Origin: Chrysopilus asiliformis
Taxonomy: Eukaryota; Arthropoda; Insecta; Diptera; Rhagionidae
Direction of reading: 5' to 3'
NCBI GenBank assembly: GCA_964034945.1
Contig: OZ035963.1
Location: 39,376,361 to 39,440,360, forward strand
DNA: 64,000 nucleotides
In this document: in pieces, positions 1-11,849 of the stretch
Layout: every line of letters begins with the position of its first letter
How positions within the stretch are numbered: the stretch's first letter is position 1
Made by a program: the position numbers and the translations under genes
The notes under the pieces: model-generated
Seen by the model: only the letters and a program-made list of their open reading frames with translations
Database searches by the model: none
Told to the model about the DNA's origin: nothing

Positions 1-1106
1 TGGAAAAAACGGGGAGCGGAGGCTGTGGAGGCTCAAACACCTGTCGGAAAATAGACCGCATGAAGCCAAATCTTTCTCAAATTCACCGAATTTACATTGG
101 ACGTATAAGAATGTTAAAAATTCGATTTCTGCAAAAGAAAAAGAAATTGATCTGGAAATATAAAAATTCGATTTCTACAAAAGAAATTGATTTAAAAATC
201 AAAAACAAAATTTTTTTTTCAAATCTTAATGGAAACCAATCAGAGTTTACAGTTTATAATTTTTAATGCATATTTCTTGTTATGCAAATATTAAGTGCCC
301 ATAGACACAAAGAGAACAACTTAGCTAAAATCTAAAGCTAAAACAACAAATAAGGTTTAGTTTCAAATGTCATTAGTTTCTCTAGCCCCAAATATTTTTT
401 CTCTAGTAATTATATTGCCTCGATATATCGGCCTGTACAACATCGATGTTTATCAACGATACATCGATGTTCGCAAAACATATTTTTTTTATCGATAACC
501 ATCCATGTATAAATAATGAGATAAAAAAAGCACATTTTGGTGATCATTTCCACAATTTTTCGCATTCTTCATTGTTTTAAGTTTTAATGGCTGGGCTACT
601 AATGCTGAAAATTTGCACAGGCGTACTTACATATACTCTCTAGACACCCATAATTCGCCTTTCCTCGAAACCCCTCACATAATTGTAGGAGTACGGCATC
701 AAAATCGGTTTGGTTTCGAGGAGAGACGAATTATGGGTGTCTAGGTTTGGTAGTTAAGCCATTTTTAAACTGTCTGCCCATTTGACGGCTTTTGGTAGAA
801 ATAGGTATACACAAAATGCTGGTAGTTCTAGTGTTAACGGAATTTTTTAATGGTTGGGTTTTTTAGTACAATTTGTTAAAATCTTTTTTTAAAAATGTGT
901 TAAATAATTAAAATGCTAAATTTACCAGCAGTTGTATAAAAATAAATAGAAGATATTTGCTTCCTTTCGATGTTGAAATCTAATCTCTCTCCATAAGAAT
1001 TACGTGATGTAATAACGAAAAACGGTCAAAAATTCATCTGGTTGGCAAAAAAAAAAGAAGTTATGACATATTTTCTTCATTTAAAAATATTTTATTTCAA
1101 AAATAG
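1..1106. other. 5' partial intron of the TTC28-type gene
   Basis: AT-rich sequence before the first visible TTC28 exon, ending in a polypyrimidine-poor acceptor (ATAG at 1103-1106). No coding signal is seen. Positions 421-510 hold several ATCGAT-containing repeats that may be a decayed hAT end. A small inverted-repeat element at 643-741 is listed separately. Positions 745-1106 show nothing recognisable. Confidence 0.5.
643..741. mobile_element. 99-bp MITE with ~33-bp inverted repeats and TA target
   Basis: The two ends are near-perfect inverted copies (GACACCCATAATTCG at the left, CGAATTATGGGTGTC at the right), with arms extending about 33 bp. TA lies on both sides (641-642 and 742-743), as expected for Tc1/mariner-type insertion. 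It is too short to encode anything. The superfamily is inferred from the TA dinucleotide only. Confidence 0.6.
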
Positions 1107-1291
1107 GTAATTTAGAGCAACAGTTAGGGACTCTGGAACAAGTAACATCATTAACAACTCAACATGACCGTGCAAGAGCTCTAGGTCATTTAGGCGACTG
1201 CTATGATGCACTCGGTGATTACGAAGAGAGTATAAAATATCATCAACGACATCTTCAACTTGCCAATAGTCTTCATAGCTGTAGAGACCAG
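1107..1291 (+). CDS. TTC28: TTC28-like protein, TPR exon (first exon in window)
   Basis: Acceptor AG at 1105-1106 and donor CAG|GTTTGT at 1291/1292. The exon enters in phase 1 (GT completes a Gly codon) and leaves in phase 0, encoding 61 full codons. It holds one TPR repeat (RALGHLGDCYDALGDYEES), of the LGN/rapsyn-like type in which successive repeats contain Gly-Asn/Asp and His/Leu-rich helices. The upstream part of the gene, including the start codon, is outside the window. In vertebrates TTC28 is a large TPR/CHAT protein linked to the cytokinetic midbody. Orthology is judged from domain order and the recognisable C-terminal half, not from a search. Confidence 0.85.
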
Positions 1292-1343
1292 GTTTGTTTG
1301 TGTTATTTTTATTATAATATCATTTACATATTTTTTTAATTAG

Positions 1344-1836
1344 GAAAGAGCTTATCGAGGATTAGGTCACAGTCACCAGTTGTTGGGGAATCTACAAGAA
1401 GCTCTAGTAAGTTTGGAAAAGAGATTAGTAGTCGCTCATGAATTAGGGGTACCTCAAGCAAAGGCAGCAGCTTATGGAGATTTGGGTAATCTACATTCTC
1501 TACTGGAAAACAACGAACAGGCTGTTAATTGTTTGGAACATCAACGCAGGATTGCTCATGATTTAGGTGATAACATAACACTATCAGAAGCTACGAGTTC
1601 GTTGGGAAATGTGTACAACAAAATGAAAAATGTAGACGCTGCACTAAAACTTTACAAAATAGATCTTGAGCTTGTTGAGAGTTTAGGTATATTGGCTCTT
1701 CAAGCAAGGGCCTATGGCAATATAGGTAGTGCACAAGAACACCTGAAAAATTTCGAAGAGTCCGCCAAATTTTATGAAAAACAACTTCTTTCAACAACAG
1801 ACAGATTAACTAAATCGCTTGCTTGTAGGTCTTTAG
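1344..1836 (+). CDS. TTC28: TTC28-like protein, TPR exon (four repeats)
   Basis: Follows a 52-bp intron (1292-1343); acceptor TTAG, donor TTAG|GTATGT. It enters in phase 0 and leaves in phase 1. It encodes four TPR units beginning near AYRGLGHSHQLLGNLQEAL, AYGDLGNLHSLLENNEQAV, ATSSLGNVYNKMKNVDAAL and AYGNIGSAQEHLKNFEESA, and the start of a fifth (ACRSLG). The translation continues past the donor only until a stop at 1940, so the splice is required. The next exon in frame is 15 kb away. Together with its neighbours it forms a TPR solenoid, a protein-protein interaction scaffold. Confidence 0.9.
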
Positions 1837-2240
1837 GTATGTATAAAATGCGAAATATTGTTAATAATTTTTATAGAGTAAGTTCGGGTATTGTCCCAGT
1901 GAAAAAGAAAGTGCTTACAATGACCATAATAAGTGCTTAGGTGTGCCATATACGAAGCCCTTAGGCTCCCCTTAGAAATATATAGACAAACTCCGTTTAG
2001 CTAAGGCTTAGGCATACGTTGCGAGTAATTAGCCAGCAGAAAGCCCTTCCAAAATATTTTGAATTTCTAGAAAAACTACATAATAAACGATCAATCGTAG
2101 TTTAATTTTTTTAGTTTTTAATAAAATACTGTAAAATATTTAGTTACAAATTCAGAACAATACTTGGGATCTCGTGTTTTCATGGGGACCACCTTACCCA
2201 TAAGCCTTTATAAAATTTTCACTGGGGTGGCGTATCTATT

Positions 2241-2526
2241 TTTACTTTCTTCTACGGAGTATAATAAAGTATTGTATTCATGAAAAATTTCGACCTCTTA
2301 ATTTTGCCTAAAAAACATTTCCCGATCACTCCTGAGTCGATTGGAGTCATATTTAAAAAAATGTCTTTCTGTCTGTCAGTCTGTCAGTCTGTCAGTCTGT
2401 CAGTCTGTCAGTCTGTCAGTCTGTCAGTCTGTCAGTCTGTCAGTCTGTCAGTCTGTCAGTCTGTCAGTCTGTCAGTCTGTCAGTCTGTCAGTCTGTCAGT
2501 CTGTCAGTCTGTCAGTCTGTCTGTCA

Positions 2527-2577
<51 letters not shown>

Positions 2578-3333
2578 AGTCTGTCTGTCTGTCTGTGTAC
2601 AAGATTTCTCAAAAACTAATAGAGCTAGCGCCATGAAATTTTATCGGCATGTTGGGTCCTGAAATGGGACGATCCTATCAACTTTTGGTGGAAATCCGTT
2701 AACCGGAAGTATCCAAAATGGCGGTTTTTCAAAAATCGCAATTTCGTTTTTCTCGATTTACTCCCACACTACGCGTTTTTTAGTGGCCTTAAGTATGACA
2801 AAACTTGGAGAAAATAAAATTTCCTACACTTTTGTCTTTAGCTATAACTCGATATCTCCACCTGTTATCGAGATAAACCGTTATTTAAAAAAAAAACAGT
2901 TTTTTGCGATTATCTCGAAAACTAACGGGTTTTTGCTGACTGAATGTATGAAGTGAATTAATGAGAATGGCATTCTGCACAATTTTGTTTCTTACCGTTA
3001 TCCGTTATCTTTTACCGTTATTGAGATATTTTCATTAATATGTAAAAAATCATATGTTTGCGAATAATTTGCAAACTAACGGTTTTTCGACAAATCAGTT
3101 AAAAGAATAATTAAAGATGTTAACATTTTCTACATTTTTGCCATTTACCGTAAATTGATATCTTTTACAGTTCTCAAGTTATCTCAAATTTTGTACGTTT
3201 TTGATATTTTTGAATAAACCAAGAATTTATTGGGAGGTCGTCTTAGGTTGACAACGCGACAGGGCTCTAGCGTAAATTGCGTAGGGTTGTAGATTTTGTA
3301 GAAGAAAGTTTTGTGTTGACCACAACTGATATT
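2241..3333 (+). repeat. Family A repeat, copy 1 (HINE-like, long microsatellite)
   Basis: Full-length copy running from TTTACTTTCTTCTACGG to CACAACTGATATTT. A 12-bp subterminal inverted repeat (ACTTTCTTCTAC near the left end, GTAGAAGAAAGT near the right end) encloses it. A tetranucleotide array of GTCT/GTCA units fills about 2365-2600 and is the longest of all the copies. The right end carries a short TTGTG...CACAA hairpin. Open frames in the array (alternating Cys, Leu, Ser, Val) are microsatellite artefacts. The layout resembles Helentron-associated INE elements. Confidence 0.8.
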
Positions 3334-3789
3334 TTTTTAAATAATTCTAAAATGTTTTTTGTTTTTAAAATTAAGTTTAAAAACAATTATGTTAGAATTT
3401 TGTTCACGGTACTTCCAAGGGATTGCCTATAATATTCCACAGCAATGTCACAAATTATAAACATGAAAACAAAAATATGATAAAAAAAGTACACTAACCC
3501 AAAAGGTATTGTAGTACTTCAGAAAATTGATGGGTAATGTAGAATACAGTTTCTTCCATTCAAATATCAAATACATATATGAATATAAAAAAAAGTATTC
3601 ACATTAGCCATTTCCACCATGACAAACAAAAAAATTTCGCCTAAATCCAAAAAATCCCCTTTCAGAAATCAAATATGTGGTCTAAATAATCGTTCACTGC
3701 TTCACAATTAAAAAACTACTTTAACCTAGCTTTTAAAACTCACTTTGAAATGGGAACTTATAAAATATGGACTTTGTAATACACCTCGA

Positions 3790-5640
3790 ACAGGTCACAG
3801 GCGGCGGCAGCTGCGCCCGCTGCCTACTATTCGAGTGTGAGACGAGAGCATATCCTTTTCTATCCGCACTGGGGTCGTGAAGTACTCATCTCAGCACCGC
3901 CATTCACAAGGTGGATGTGCTGTGAGGGGTAGCAAACCTGGGAGGAAGAATCCTACTGATCCAAGTGCTACGGAAAAAAAATCATTGAAATCGGAACTTG
4001 GAACAGAGCGGACGGACCAAAATACCATAAAAATTACTACTAAACGATGGAGAGCGCGACGTACGGCGATTATGCCCACCCCTTCTTAGACTCCTAGTGA
4101 GAATAAGCCGATTGAAAATTTTACCCGCCATTGGTCAAGTTTTCCCGAAAATACAGTTACCGATGTTTCCTTCACTTCCTATTGATTCATCACCTACTTA
4201 CCTCTGCTCGAAAGCAGGTTCACTTAGATTACCTTTCTTATCTCCTTGTTTCCAGACATCCTCCCCTTTACCGAGCGATGAACATCATCACTATCCAGAC
4301 AACTGTAATTGAGTCTAAATGCATACTCTCAAGGAGGCAAGGAACGGCACTAAAAAACATTGCAAACACCAGGGATTGGGCTTATAATTCATCAATAATT
4401 TGCTTTTATTCAATAATTAAATTTCTTTGCCTTTGGTGAAGACGCTTCTAAACTTTTCTTACATATGCTAATAATCAGTGGCCACTATTCTAAGGAAAGT
4501 AATAATAATAAAAAAAATATATGTTAATTTATTCTAGTAGGTTAGTTGATTGTAGTCTTGTTGTTTCTCCAAAACGTCTTTTTTTTTGTTCTCGTAGAAT
4601 GTTAATTGAGAACTCCTGATATGTATGAAATACAAATGTCTGCACGTATGCTCGAAGAGACTGAATGTTGCTGTTTGCGGTAGCTGTGGGATGTTGGAGC
4701 TTCAATGTTGGCCGTTCATTTTAGGTGAAAAAATCTAAACTAAATTTGAAATAGTTTTATCTAAAATTATCCTCTGACTACTTGGCTAGAAAAGAATCAA
4801 AAAATGAAATAAAAATCGATCCGGATAACCAGCTTTTTTGCCATCACGATCCCGATTGAACTTCGATTCCCTTCAAACTTTGGTCAGCAGTTGTTAGTAA
4901 TGGCAAGGATTACTGGTTTTTTTTGTTTATTCAAATCGAAGGGCCAATCGTATAAATTCTTGCTGTTGCCAAGCGTATTACTGACCACAGTCGCATTGTT
5001 TTTCTTTATTAAATTGAATATATACCCGTCTTGTACCACTTGATCATCAATCCCTAAGTTTTGCAATGGCTCATATAGATTTTCAGGGATGGTCAACCTT
5101 CTGTATTTAGGAGGTAAGCCCGAAGACAGCGATCGCTACAACTTGTCAAAACAAACAATGGTTGTCGAATTTCACAAATAACAGTTCTGTGTGTTTGATC
5201 TTGCGATGCAACTCATATGTGAGAAAGGTTGATGTACCACGTTACTAAACTATATCTCAATACCCGACATTACTCTACCATTTTCCAAAAAATAACCGTA
5301 AAAAACTCGTTTTCCTTTCTTACATATGAGACATTGAAAACAAAACTGATCCACCCATATGAGACATTGAGAACAAAACTGATCCAATATTTTCGGATTT
5401 TTGGTTTTTATATTCTTTCTGAACAGCTTCACAGATCATCCCCACTCCTTCGGCCTCGTACCGTTCTCTGGTGGCGCGCTTTGTTTGTCTATCTATACGA
5501 AAAGTCAAAACAAATCTAATTAAATTTTGAAACAATAAAATTATTACATATTCCTTGACTTCCAGCTTGACTTTTTAAAGGTGCACAAATTGCACAGACT
5601 AGATTGGGGTAAATTCTAGTGTTTGAAATATTTTCTTGAT
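3790..5640. other. Intronic block with GC-richer segment, no gene recognised
   Basis: 3790-4090 is locally GC-rich and holds a 70-codon frame (3877-4089) with basic, Ser/Thr-rich sequence. It continues into weaker frames to about 4440. This could be the 5' region or ORF1 remnant of a retrotransposon, but I recognise no domain. A 70-codon antisense frame at 4884-5096 also has no recognisable motif. 5316-5375 contains a short direct repeat (CATATGAGACATTGA twice, 27 bp apart). Confidence 0.3.
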
Positions 5641-5684
5641 TCCAGAGATATCAGAAGCAAGGAGAATTTTGAAGCACAGCATAA

Positions 5685-6118
5685 CTCCCGTCGCACACTT
5701 GAGCTAAGCGAGCTGAACTACGTGAGCTAAGTTTCTCGCTGAAAGTAAAATCCTTAGCATTTGCATTGGTGACCGCACACTTCAGCGAAACTATGAAACT
5801 ACATCGCGTAGTCATGGGCGACGCGGACTAAGCTCGCTTGCGTAGTTCAGACCTCAACTACGCGAACTACTTCGCTGGCATCGCTGACACTCACACAAAC
5901 TTTCGGCGTTATACAGTGTAGAATCAGTGTTTGCAAAGGTGTAGTATTTTGTGGACATAAATGTGTAAGTGCCAATTGCATATAACTGATGGCATACATT
6001 TATTTAAATATCGCCACGTAGCTTAGCTCAAGTGTGCAACGATGTGAGCTAACCCAGCTAAGCTATGTAACTATAGCTAGCCTCGCGCACATAGCTTAGC
6101 TGAAGTGTGCGACGGGGG
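5685..6118. mobile_element. PIF/Harbinger-type MITE with TAA duplication
   Basis: The left end CTCCCGTCGCACACTTGAGC and the right end (reverse complement) CCCCCGTCGCACACTTCAGC form a TIR of about 24 bp with few mismatches. A TAA triplet flanks both sides (5682-5684 and 6119-6121), the typical Harbinger target duplication. The interior is filled with short repeats related to GCGTAGTTCA/AGCTAAGC and has no coding capacity. The 434-bp element is non-autonomous. Confidence 0.8.
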
Positions 6119-6890
6119 TAACCCTTGTGATACTTCACACAAAAAAAAAATAGTTGAAAGCTCCAGAAACCTAGTATAGCTTAACTAATTTCTTGATAAA
6201 AGCAAATCAAATTGGTGAAATTTCCTTCATTTTTACCGAATTAAAAGAAGTTTCTTACATGAAATGCTTATAATGATTCACTATTTTAAAAGGAATAAAG
6301 GAACAGAAAAAGATGAAAAAAAATGTGCTGCGAACCTTCCTTTCGTTCCGATTTCCATATCTCTGGTTTTTGTGGTGTACACCTTACCACTGCTTATGCC
6401 TGATGAATTACTAGTTAAAATTGAAATACATAATATGTTTGCAAACAAATTTTTTACTCAAGTCAAATAGTCTTGATAGCATAATGCTTAAAAGAAAAGT
6501 GCTACGAACAGACTTAGTATAACCAACTCTCATTACTTTTCCATGGAGAAAGTTCTCCTCCAAGGCACCTATCCCCTATCTGCATCCATTAAAGTGACGT
6601 CGAAACAAAAATGCATTTCGTTTTCTTGTACAATACTTGAAGTAGAGGCCCCAGCAGCAGACTTTGTATGACTAACCTCAATTTTTTTTTTCATGAAGAA
6701 AGTTTTCCTCAAAGACACCTACCCCCTATCCAATCTTTTAAGGTTACGTCCATGCAAATACGCGTTTTTCCATAATAATTTTTATTTTCTAAAAGGCTAA
6801 TATTTTTATTTGAGTTAAAATTTGTAATTCGTGGCCTGCTGATTAAATAATAAAAATGTTCAGCTCTTGAGGAAAGATGTTATTGTTAAT

Positions 6891-7221
6891 GGGCCTTTCC
6901 ACACGTGTATTCTTGCATCTGCGGATCGAGTTCTGATTGGTCAGTGACTAGTGGAGGGGGTTCTGCAAGTGATGAACGTTTGGGCGAAGTTCAAGAGTGA
7001 CCAAAAGTTCTGCATGCACTAACCCAAGTAAACAGCAATAAAATTTTTCCATGGGTGAAATTATGATTTCTCACACTACGATGCTTCTCTACTCACGTTC
7101 AAACCACAATGACAATATTCGCACTCACACATACAAAACTGACACAACTGGTAACAACAGCGTGTGGACTCGAACTGGTTGTCGTTATGAGTTGTCGTTA
7201 CAACTGTGTGTGGAAATGCCC
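6891..7221. mobile_element. 331-bp MITE with GGGC termini and AAT duplication
   Basis: Termini GGGCCTTTCCACACGTG and (reverse complement of the right end) GGGCATTTCCACACACAG form an imperfect TIR of about 14-18 bp. AAT lies on both sides (6888-6890, 7222-7224). No coding capacity. It resembles the element at 21163-21816, which has GGGC termini and ATT duplications. The superfamily is uncertain; a Harbinger relative is the best guess. Confidence 0.55.
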
Positions 7222-7243
7222 AATACTATCATCATGTAATTAA

Positions 7244-7610
7244 TCTTCTTCTATATATATAAAAATCGATGTTTGTTGGTCTGTTTGAGATTACATAACT
7301 CAAAAACTACTGGATCAATTTTTACGCGGTTTTTGCATAATGATCTCCGTTGCCAGGAGCAGGTTTTCAGCTATGTTGTAGTTTCAAAATTCGAAACAGA
7401 AGGTCCTGTAAGGATAACGCAAATATCCTTTTTCCCACTTTTCCCGGAAAAAATCGGCATAAAGAGGGTTTTTGGGGTCGATGATCGCGAATCCGATGTT
7501 AGATTTTTAAAATTCGAAACGAAAGGTCCTGTAAGGATACCGTTTTTTCCCAAAAGTTTTTAAGTTATTTATGGTTTTTTGACATTCTAAAAATTTATAC
7601 AAAAAACAAA
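7244..7610 (+). mobile_element. Helitron 5' end with ~118-bp tandem repeats (3' end lost)
   Basis: Begins TCTTCTTCTATATATATAAA directly after an A, matching the usual Helitron start (TC, then a TA-rich run, after A). It runs into about 1.5 units of the family C tandem repeat (7380-7555, marked by AAGGTCCTGTAAGGATAACG), then a tail shared with the Helitron end at 62745. The terminal CTAG is missing; the sequence breaks off into a G-rich run and a CA/TA microsatellite. Confidence 0.55.
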
Positions 7611-7619
7611 AAATTATGG

Positions 7620-7659
7620 GGGAGGGGGGAAGGGGGGGGATAAATTAATGATGTTTCGT

Positions 7660-7701
<42 letters not shown>

Positions 7702-7702
7702 A
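7620..7702. repeat. G-rich run plus (CA)n(TA)n microsatellite
   Basis: A G/A-rich run at 7618-7640 is followed by about eight CA units and then about twelve TA units (7663-7702). It sits between a broken Helitron and family A copy 2. Confidence 0.85.
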
Positions 7703-7743
7703 GTTTCTTAAGAAAAATCCACAAATGGGGAAGTAAATGAAAA

Positions 7744-8673
7744 AATATCAGTTGTGGTCAACACAAAACTTTCTTCTACAAAATCTACGACCCTGCGCAA
7801 TTTACGCTAGAGCCCTGTCGCGCTGTTAACCTAAGACGATCTCCCAATAAATTCTTGGTTTATTCAAAAATATCAAAAACGTACAAAATTTGAGATAGCT
7901 TGAGAACTGTAAAAGATATCAATTTACGGTAAATGGCAAAAATGTAGAAAATGTTAACATCTTTAATTATTCTTTCAACTGATTTGTCGAAAAACCGTTA
8001 GTTTGCAAGTAATTTGCAAAAATATATTTTTTTATATTTTAATCTAAATATCTCAATAACGGTAAAAGATAACGGATAACGGTAAGAAACAAAATTGTGC
8101 AGAATGCCATTCTCATTAATTCACTTCATACATTCAGTCAGCAAAAACCCGTTGGTTTTCGAGATAATCGCAAAAAACTGTGTTTTTGGAAATAACGGTT
8201 TATCTCGATAACAGGTTGAGATATCGAGTTATAGTTAAAGACAAAAGTGTGGGAAATTTTATTTTCTCCAAGTTTTGTCATACTTAAGGCCACTAAAAAA
8301 CGCGTAGTTTGGGAGTAAATCGAGAAAAACGAAATTGCGATTTTTGAAAAACCGCCATTTTGGATACTTCCGGTTAACGGATTTCCACCAAAAGTTGATA
8401 GGATCGTCCCATTTCAGGACCCAACATGCCTATAAAATTTCATGGCGCTAGCTCTATTAGTTTTTGAGAAATCTTGTACACAGACTGACAGACTGACAGA
8501 CTGACAGACTGACAGACTGACAGACTGACAGACAGACTGACAGACAGAAAGACATTTTTTAAATATGACTCCAATCGACTCAGGAGTGATCGGGAAATGT
8601 TTTTTAGGCAAAATTAAGAGGTCAAAATTTTTCATGAATACAATACTTTATTATACTCCGTAGAAGAAAGTAA
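7744..8673 (-). repeat. Family A repeat, copy 2
   Basis: Reverse-oriented full-length copy, from the ATATCAGTTGTGG hairpin end at the left to CCGTAGAAGAAAGTAA at the right. The microsatellite is shorter than in copy 1 (about 8481-8550). It abuts the 5' side of the LINE at 8675. Confidence 0.8.
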
Positions 8674-9748
8674 TATAAAAAAATAAAAAATCAGATCACA
8701 AATATTACAAGAATGGCAAAAAAAGAATATATTGAAAAACAGATATTATGGGGTGGAGCAGACAACAAAAAATTATGAACGAAAATAAATAAAATATTAA
8801 AAAAACCAAAAAAAGAAGAAAAGGATAATAAAAATATATCAAAAATGAGTATCGATGGAATAGAAGTAACAAATCATACAGCAATTGCAAATAAACTGAA
8901 CATATACTTTGCAGAAGTAGGAAAAAATTAGCAGAAATGGACAAAAATAAAGCGACAAAACTGATTCCTAATATTATAATTGACAACACGATTTTTCAAC
9001 GACCTGTTCTTGAAAAGGAAGTTATTAAATGGATTGAAGATCTGCAAAATAAAAGCTCTCCAGGAGAAGACGGGATAACAAATAAAGACTTAAAACAACT
9101 AAAGTATATAATCTCTCCAATCTTAGTGGAGCTAATAAACAAAATGTTTCAAGAAAGCTGTTTCCCGGAGATATTTAAGCGTGGAATTGTTGTTCCAATC
9201 TTTAAAGGTGGAGAAAAGACAAACCCAAGTAACTACAGATCTATTACACTTTTATCTTCGGTGGGAAAACTATTTGAGAAAGCATTACACTCTAGAATAT
9301 ACGACTTTGTACTTAAGTATAAAATCCTAGACAGACAATAATATGGTTTTCAGAAACAAAGCAGTACTGAAGCAGATACAATATATGCAATGGAGTTCAT
9401 TAATGACAAACTTGATAAAGGGCTATATACACTTGGACTTTTCGTTGACTTAAAAAAAGCTTTCGACACGCTTAACCATGATATATTACTTGGGAGACTT
9501 GAGGAAATAGGAGTTAGAGGCGAAGCAGGACAACTAATAAAAAGCTATTTAACTAGACGACAAAATGTTCTTAAATTGGACAATACAAAAAGTGACAATG
9601 TATTTATGGACACAGGAGTTCCGCAAAGATCAATTCTTGGACCACTCTTATACATTCTATATGTCAACAACCAACAAAAAGCCAAAATTTGAGATAAATA
9701 CATAGCGTATGCTGATGATACTCTGATATTGTACTATGGTAAATGTAA

Positions 9749-10132
9749 ACATAACAAAAGCTATAATTGCCAATCTGGCAATCATTGGAGACCCGTATGG
9801 TGATATTCGTATCAAAATTCGAACAGTTATACCAAAATTCCAATTTGAAGTCAAACTTTCCAATAAGATTTTTTAAAATTTATTCCAATCGGATTTTGAT
9901 GTATGGGAGTTTTATGTAGAATCATATCCTAAATAACTTTTGTTTTTGGACTTTTTTGATAAGATGCACCATTTTTGAGATATTCACAAAAACCGTTGTC
10001 GTTCGTATGGGGGGTACCCCCCCTAATGGTCCATTTTTGCCCATTAACGAACTTAGCCTCGCATTTTACGAAAAACGGATCTGTGCAAACTTTCAAGTCT
10101 CTAGGTCAATCCGTGCGCCCGCAATCCGCGCC

Positions 10133-10163
<31 letters not shown>

Positions 10164-10306
10164 GACGGACATGCAAAAATTAAATATTTTTATCATTCTA
10201 AACACACTGGTGTAATTCATTTTTTTGTGCGATGACGGGATCTTGGCGTTACAAACGGTAAGGCAAAGTTAATATACCCTTTGGTTTCACCATACGGGTA
10301 TAAAAA
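9749..10306 (+). repeat. Family B repeat, copy 1 (inside the LINE)
   Basis: Runs from ACATAACAAAAGCTATAATT to TTCACCATACGGGTATAAAA. It has a palindrome ATTGCCAATCTGGCAAT next to one end, an inverted pair CCCGTATGGTGA / TCACCATACGGG just inside both ends, and a GGAC/AGAC tetranucleotide tract at 10138-10175. It splits the LINE thumb coding region precisely after YGKCK. Confidence 0.85.
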
Positions 10307-10600
10307 GGAAATTGAAAATAAATTAAAAGAAGGTTTATATAATTACAAACAATGGACGCTTCAAAATAAACTCACAATTAACGAAAAAAAGACTGAGTTC
10401 TTACTCTTTAAGCAAAAGAACAAACCAAATATCAACATACATATAGAGATCAACGATCAACAAATCAAAAGGGTAACATCGAATAAATACTTGGGCTTAA
10501 TTATTGACGAAAAATTGAACTGGAGATCGCATATCTCAAACATAAGAAAAAGATTAGCACCGATGATAGGGGTATTGGGCCGATTCAAAGATTTCAATAA

Positions 10601-11167
10601 AACATAACAAAAGCTATAATTGCCAATCTGGCAATCATTGGAGACCCGTATGGTGATATTCGTATCCAAATTCGAACAGTTGTACCAAAATTCCACTTTG
10701 ATGTCAAACTTTCCAATAAGATTTTTTAAAATTTATTCCAATCGGATTTTGATGTATGGGAGTTTTATGTAGAATCATATCCTAAATAACTTTTGTTCTT
10801 GGACTTTTTTGATAAGATGTACCGTTTTTGAGATATTCACAAAAACCGTTGTCGTTCGTATGGGGGGTACCCCCCCTAATGGTCCATTTTTGCCCATTAA
10901 CGAACTTAGCCTCGCATTTTACGAAAAACGGATCTGTGCAAACTTTCAAGTCTCTAGCTCAATCCGTGCGCCCGCAATCCGCGCCACAGACAGACGGACG
11001 GACGGACAGACAGACAGACAGACGGACGGACATGCAAAAATTAAATATTTTTATCATTCTAAACACACTGGTGTAATTCATTTTTTTGTGCGATGACGGG
11101 ATCTTGGCGTTACAAACGGTAAGGCAAAGTTAATATACCCTTTGGTTTCACCATACGGGTATAAAAA
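10601..11167 (+). repeat. Family B repeat, copy 2 (inside the LINE)
   Basis: Nearly identical to copy 1 apart from the number of microsatellite units, so the two are of similar age or one seeded the other. It interrupts the LINE after GRFKDFNK. The conserved 75-95-codon frame across the copy (starting MIRCT) recurs in other copies only because the repeats are similar and is not a gene. Confidence 0.85.
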
Positions 11168-11849
11168 ACAAAAAATATAATCTATAATGCACACATACTA
11201 TCGGTAATTAGATACAATGTTATAACATGGGCACAATGTTCGAACGATCTCTTTAAATCGCTAAAGAGACTTATGACAAAGGCATTACAAAAATAAACGG
11301 ACTGAATATAGGCACGTCAACCGAGGAAGTCTACACTAAAACGGGCAATGTACAATTGGACAAAATTATTAAAATTCAGCGTGCTAAATTTATGTTTAAT
11401 GTCGTCAACAACACACACAAACAAAACTTCAACATTGATAAGCTTAGGGCAACATACAATCTAGGCACAAGAGGTAACAACCTACTACGTATACCAAAGG
11501 CTAGGACTAACAGGAAACAAAAGCATATTACGCGAGTCAATAAAGATCTACAATAATATACCAAATAATATAAAAACAACAAAAAAAATAAAAAATTTTG
11601 TAAATCTTGTGAAAAAATGTTCTTTAACTTCATGAGTTTTGTATTAGTTGTAAATATTAAGTTTATGTTTATAGTATTAGTAATATATTCTAAAAAATTT
11701 ATTTAAATTTTCTAAAATTATTTATGTTTGTAAAATTTGCAATATGTCATAAATGTATTAAAGATATGTAAATATTTTGCTTATACCAGCCTGAGTGCTG
11801 ACTGCAATAAATATTTTTATAATATAAAATATATATATATTTATATATA

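Larger units (their letters stand above)
8860..11556 (+). pseudogene. Reverse transcriptase of the Jockey/CR1-like LINE (broken)
   Basis: Frames at 8937-9341, 9390-9692, 10305-10600 and 11168-11556 carry the RT landmarks in order: SPGEDGITNKDLK and NYRSITLLSSVGKLFEKAL (fingers), VDLKKAFDTLNHDIL (motif A, Asp present), GVPQRSILGPLLY (motif B, usually GVPQGS, so Gly to Arg here) and YADDT (motif C). The thumb region includes SNKYLGLIIDEKLNWRSHI. Stops at 9340 (after DRQ) and 9690 plus the two insertions make it dead. There is no endonuclease or ORF1, consistent with 5' truncation. Confidence 0.85.
8675..11760 (+). mobile_element. Non-LTR retrotransposon (Jockey/CR1-like), 5'-truncated and interrupted
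   Basis: Only the reverse transcriptase part and 3' region remain. The element is split by two family B copies (9749-10306 and 10601-11167). Removing both joins the open frames, so both insertions are later than the LINE. After the second insertion the 3' coding part continues to about 11556, followed by an AT-rich 3' region with TGTAAAT-type repeats. No clear poly(A) tail or TSD was found, so the outer boundaries are approximate. Confidence 0.75.

Noticed and set aside
1837..1940. Stop at 1940 as the end of the TPR gene
   Set aside because: The frame past 1836 has no TPR character, and GTATGT at 1837 splices in phase to the exon at 17006.
1888..2215. DNA transposon between CCCAGTGAAAAAG and TTTTCACTGGGG
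   Set aside because: Only about 11 bp match and the flanking bases give no target duplication.
2280..2636. Open frames of alternating Cys, Leu, Ser, Gln and Val residues (also at 8414-8635 and 10138-10180)
   Set aside because: They are translations of GTCT/GTCA and GGAC tetranucleotide arrays inside repeat families A and B, which are open by composition.
4884..5096. 70-codon antisense frame as a host gene
   Set aside because: No recognisable motif, no splice support and an intronic position. It is left unassigned.
10809..11096. 75-100-codon frame starting MIRCT, found in several places on both strands
   Set aside because: It recurs only because it lies in the conserved part of family B. 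Copies carry indels that break it, and it has no domain.
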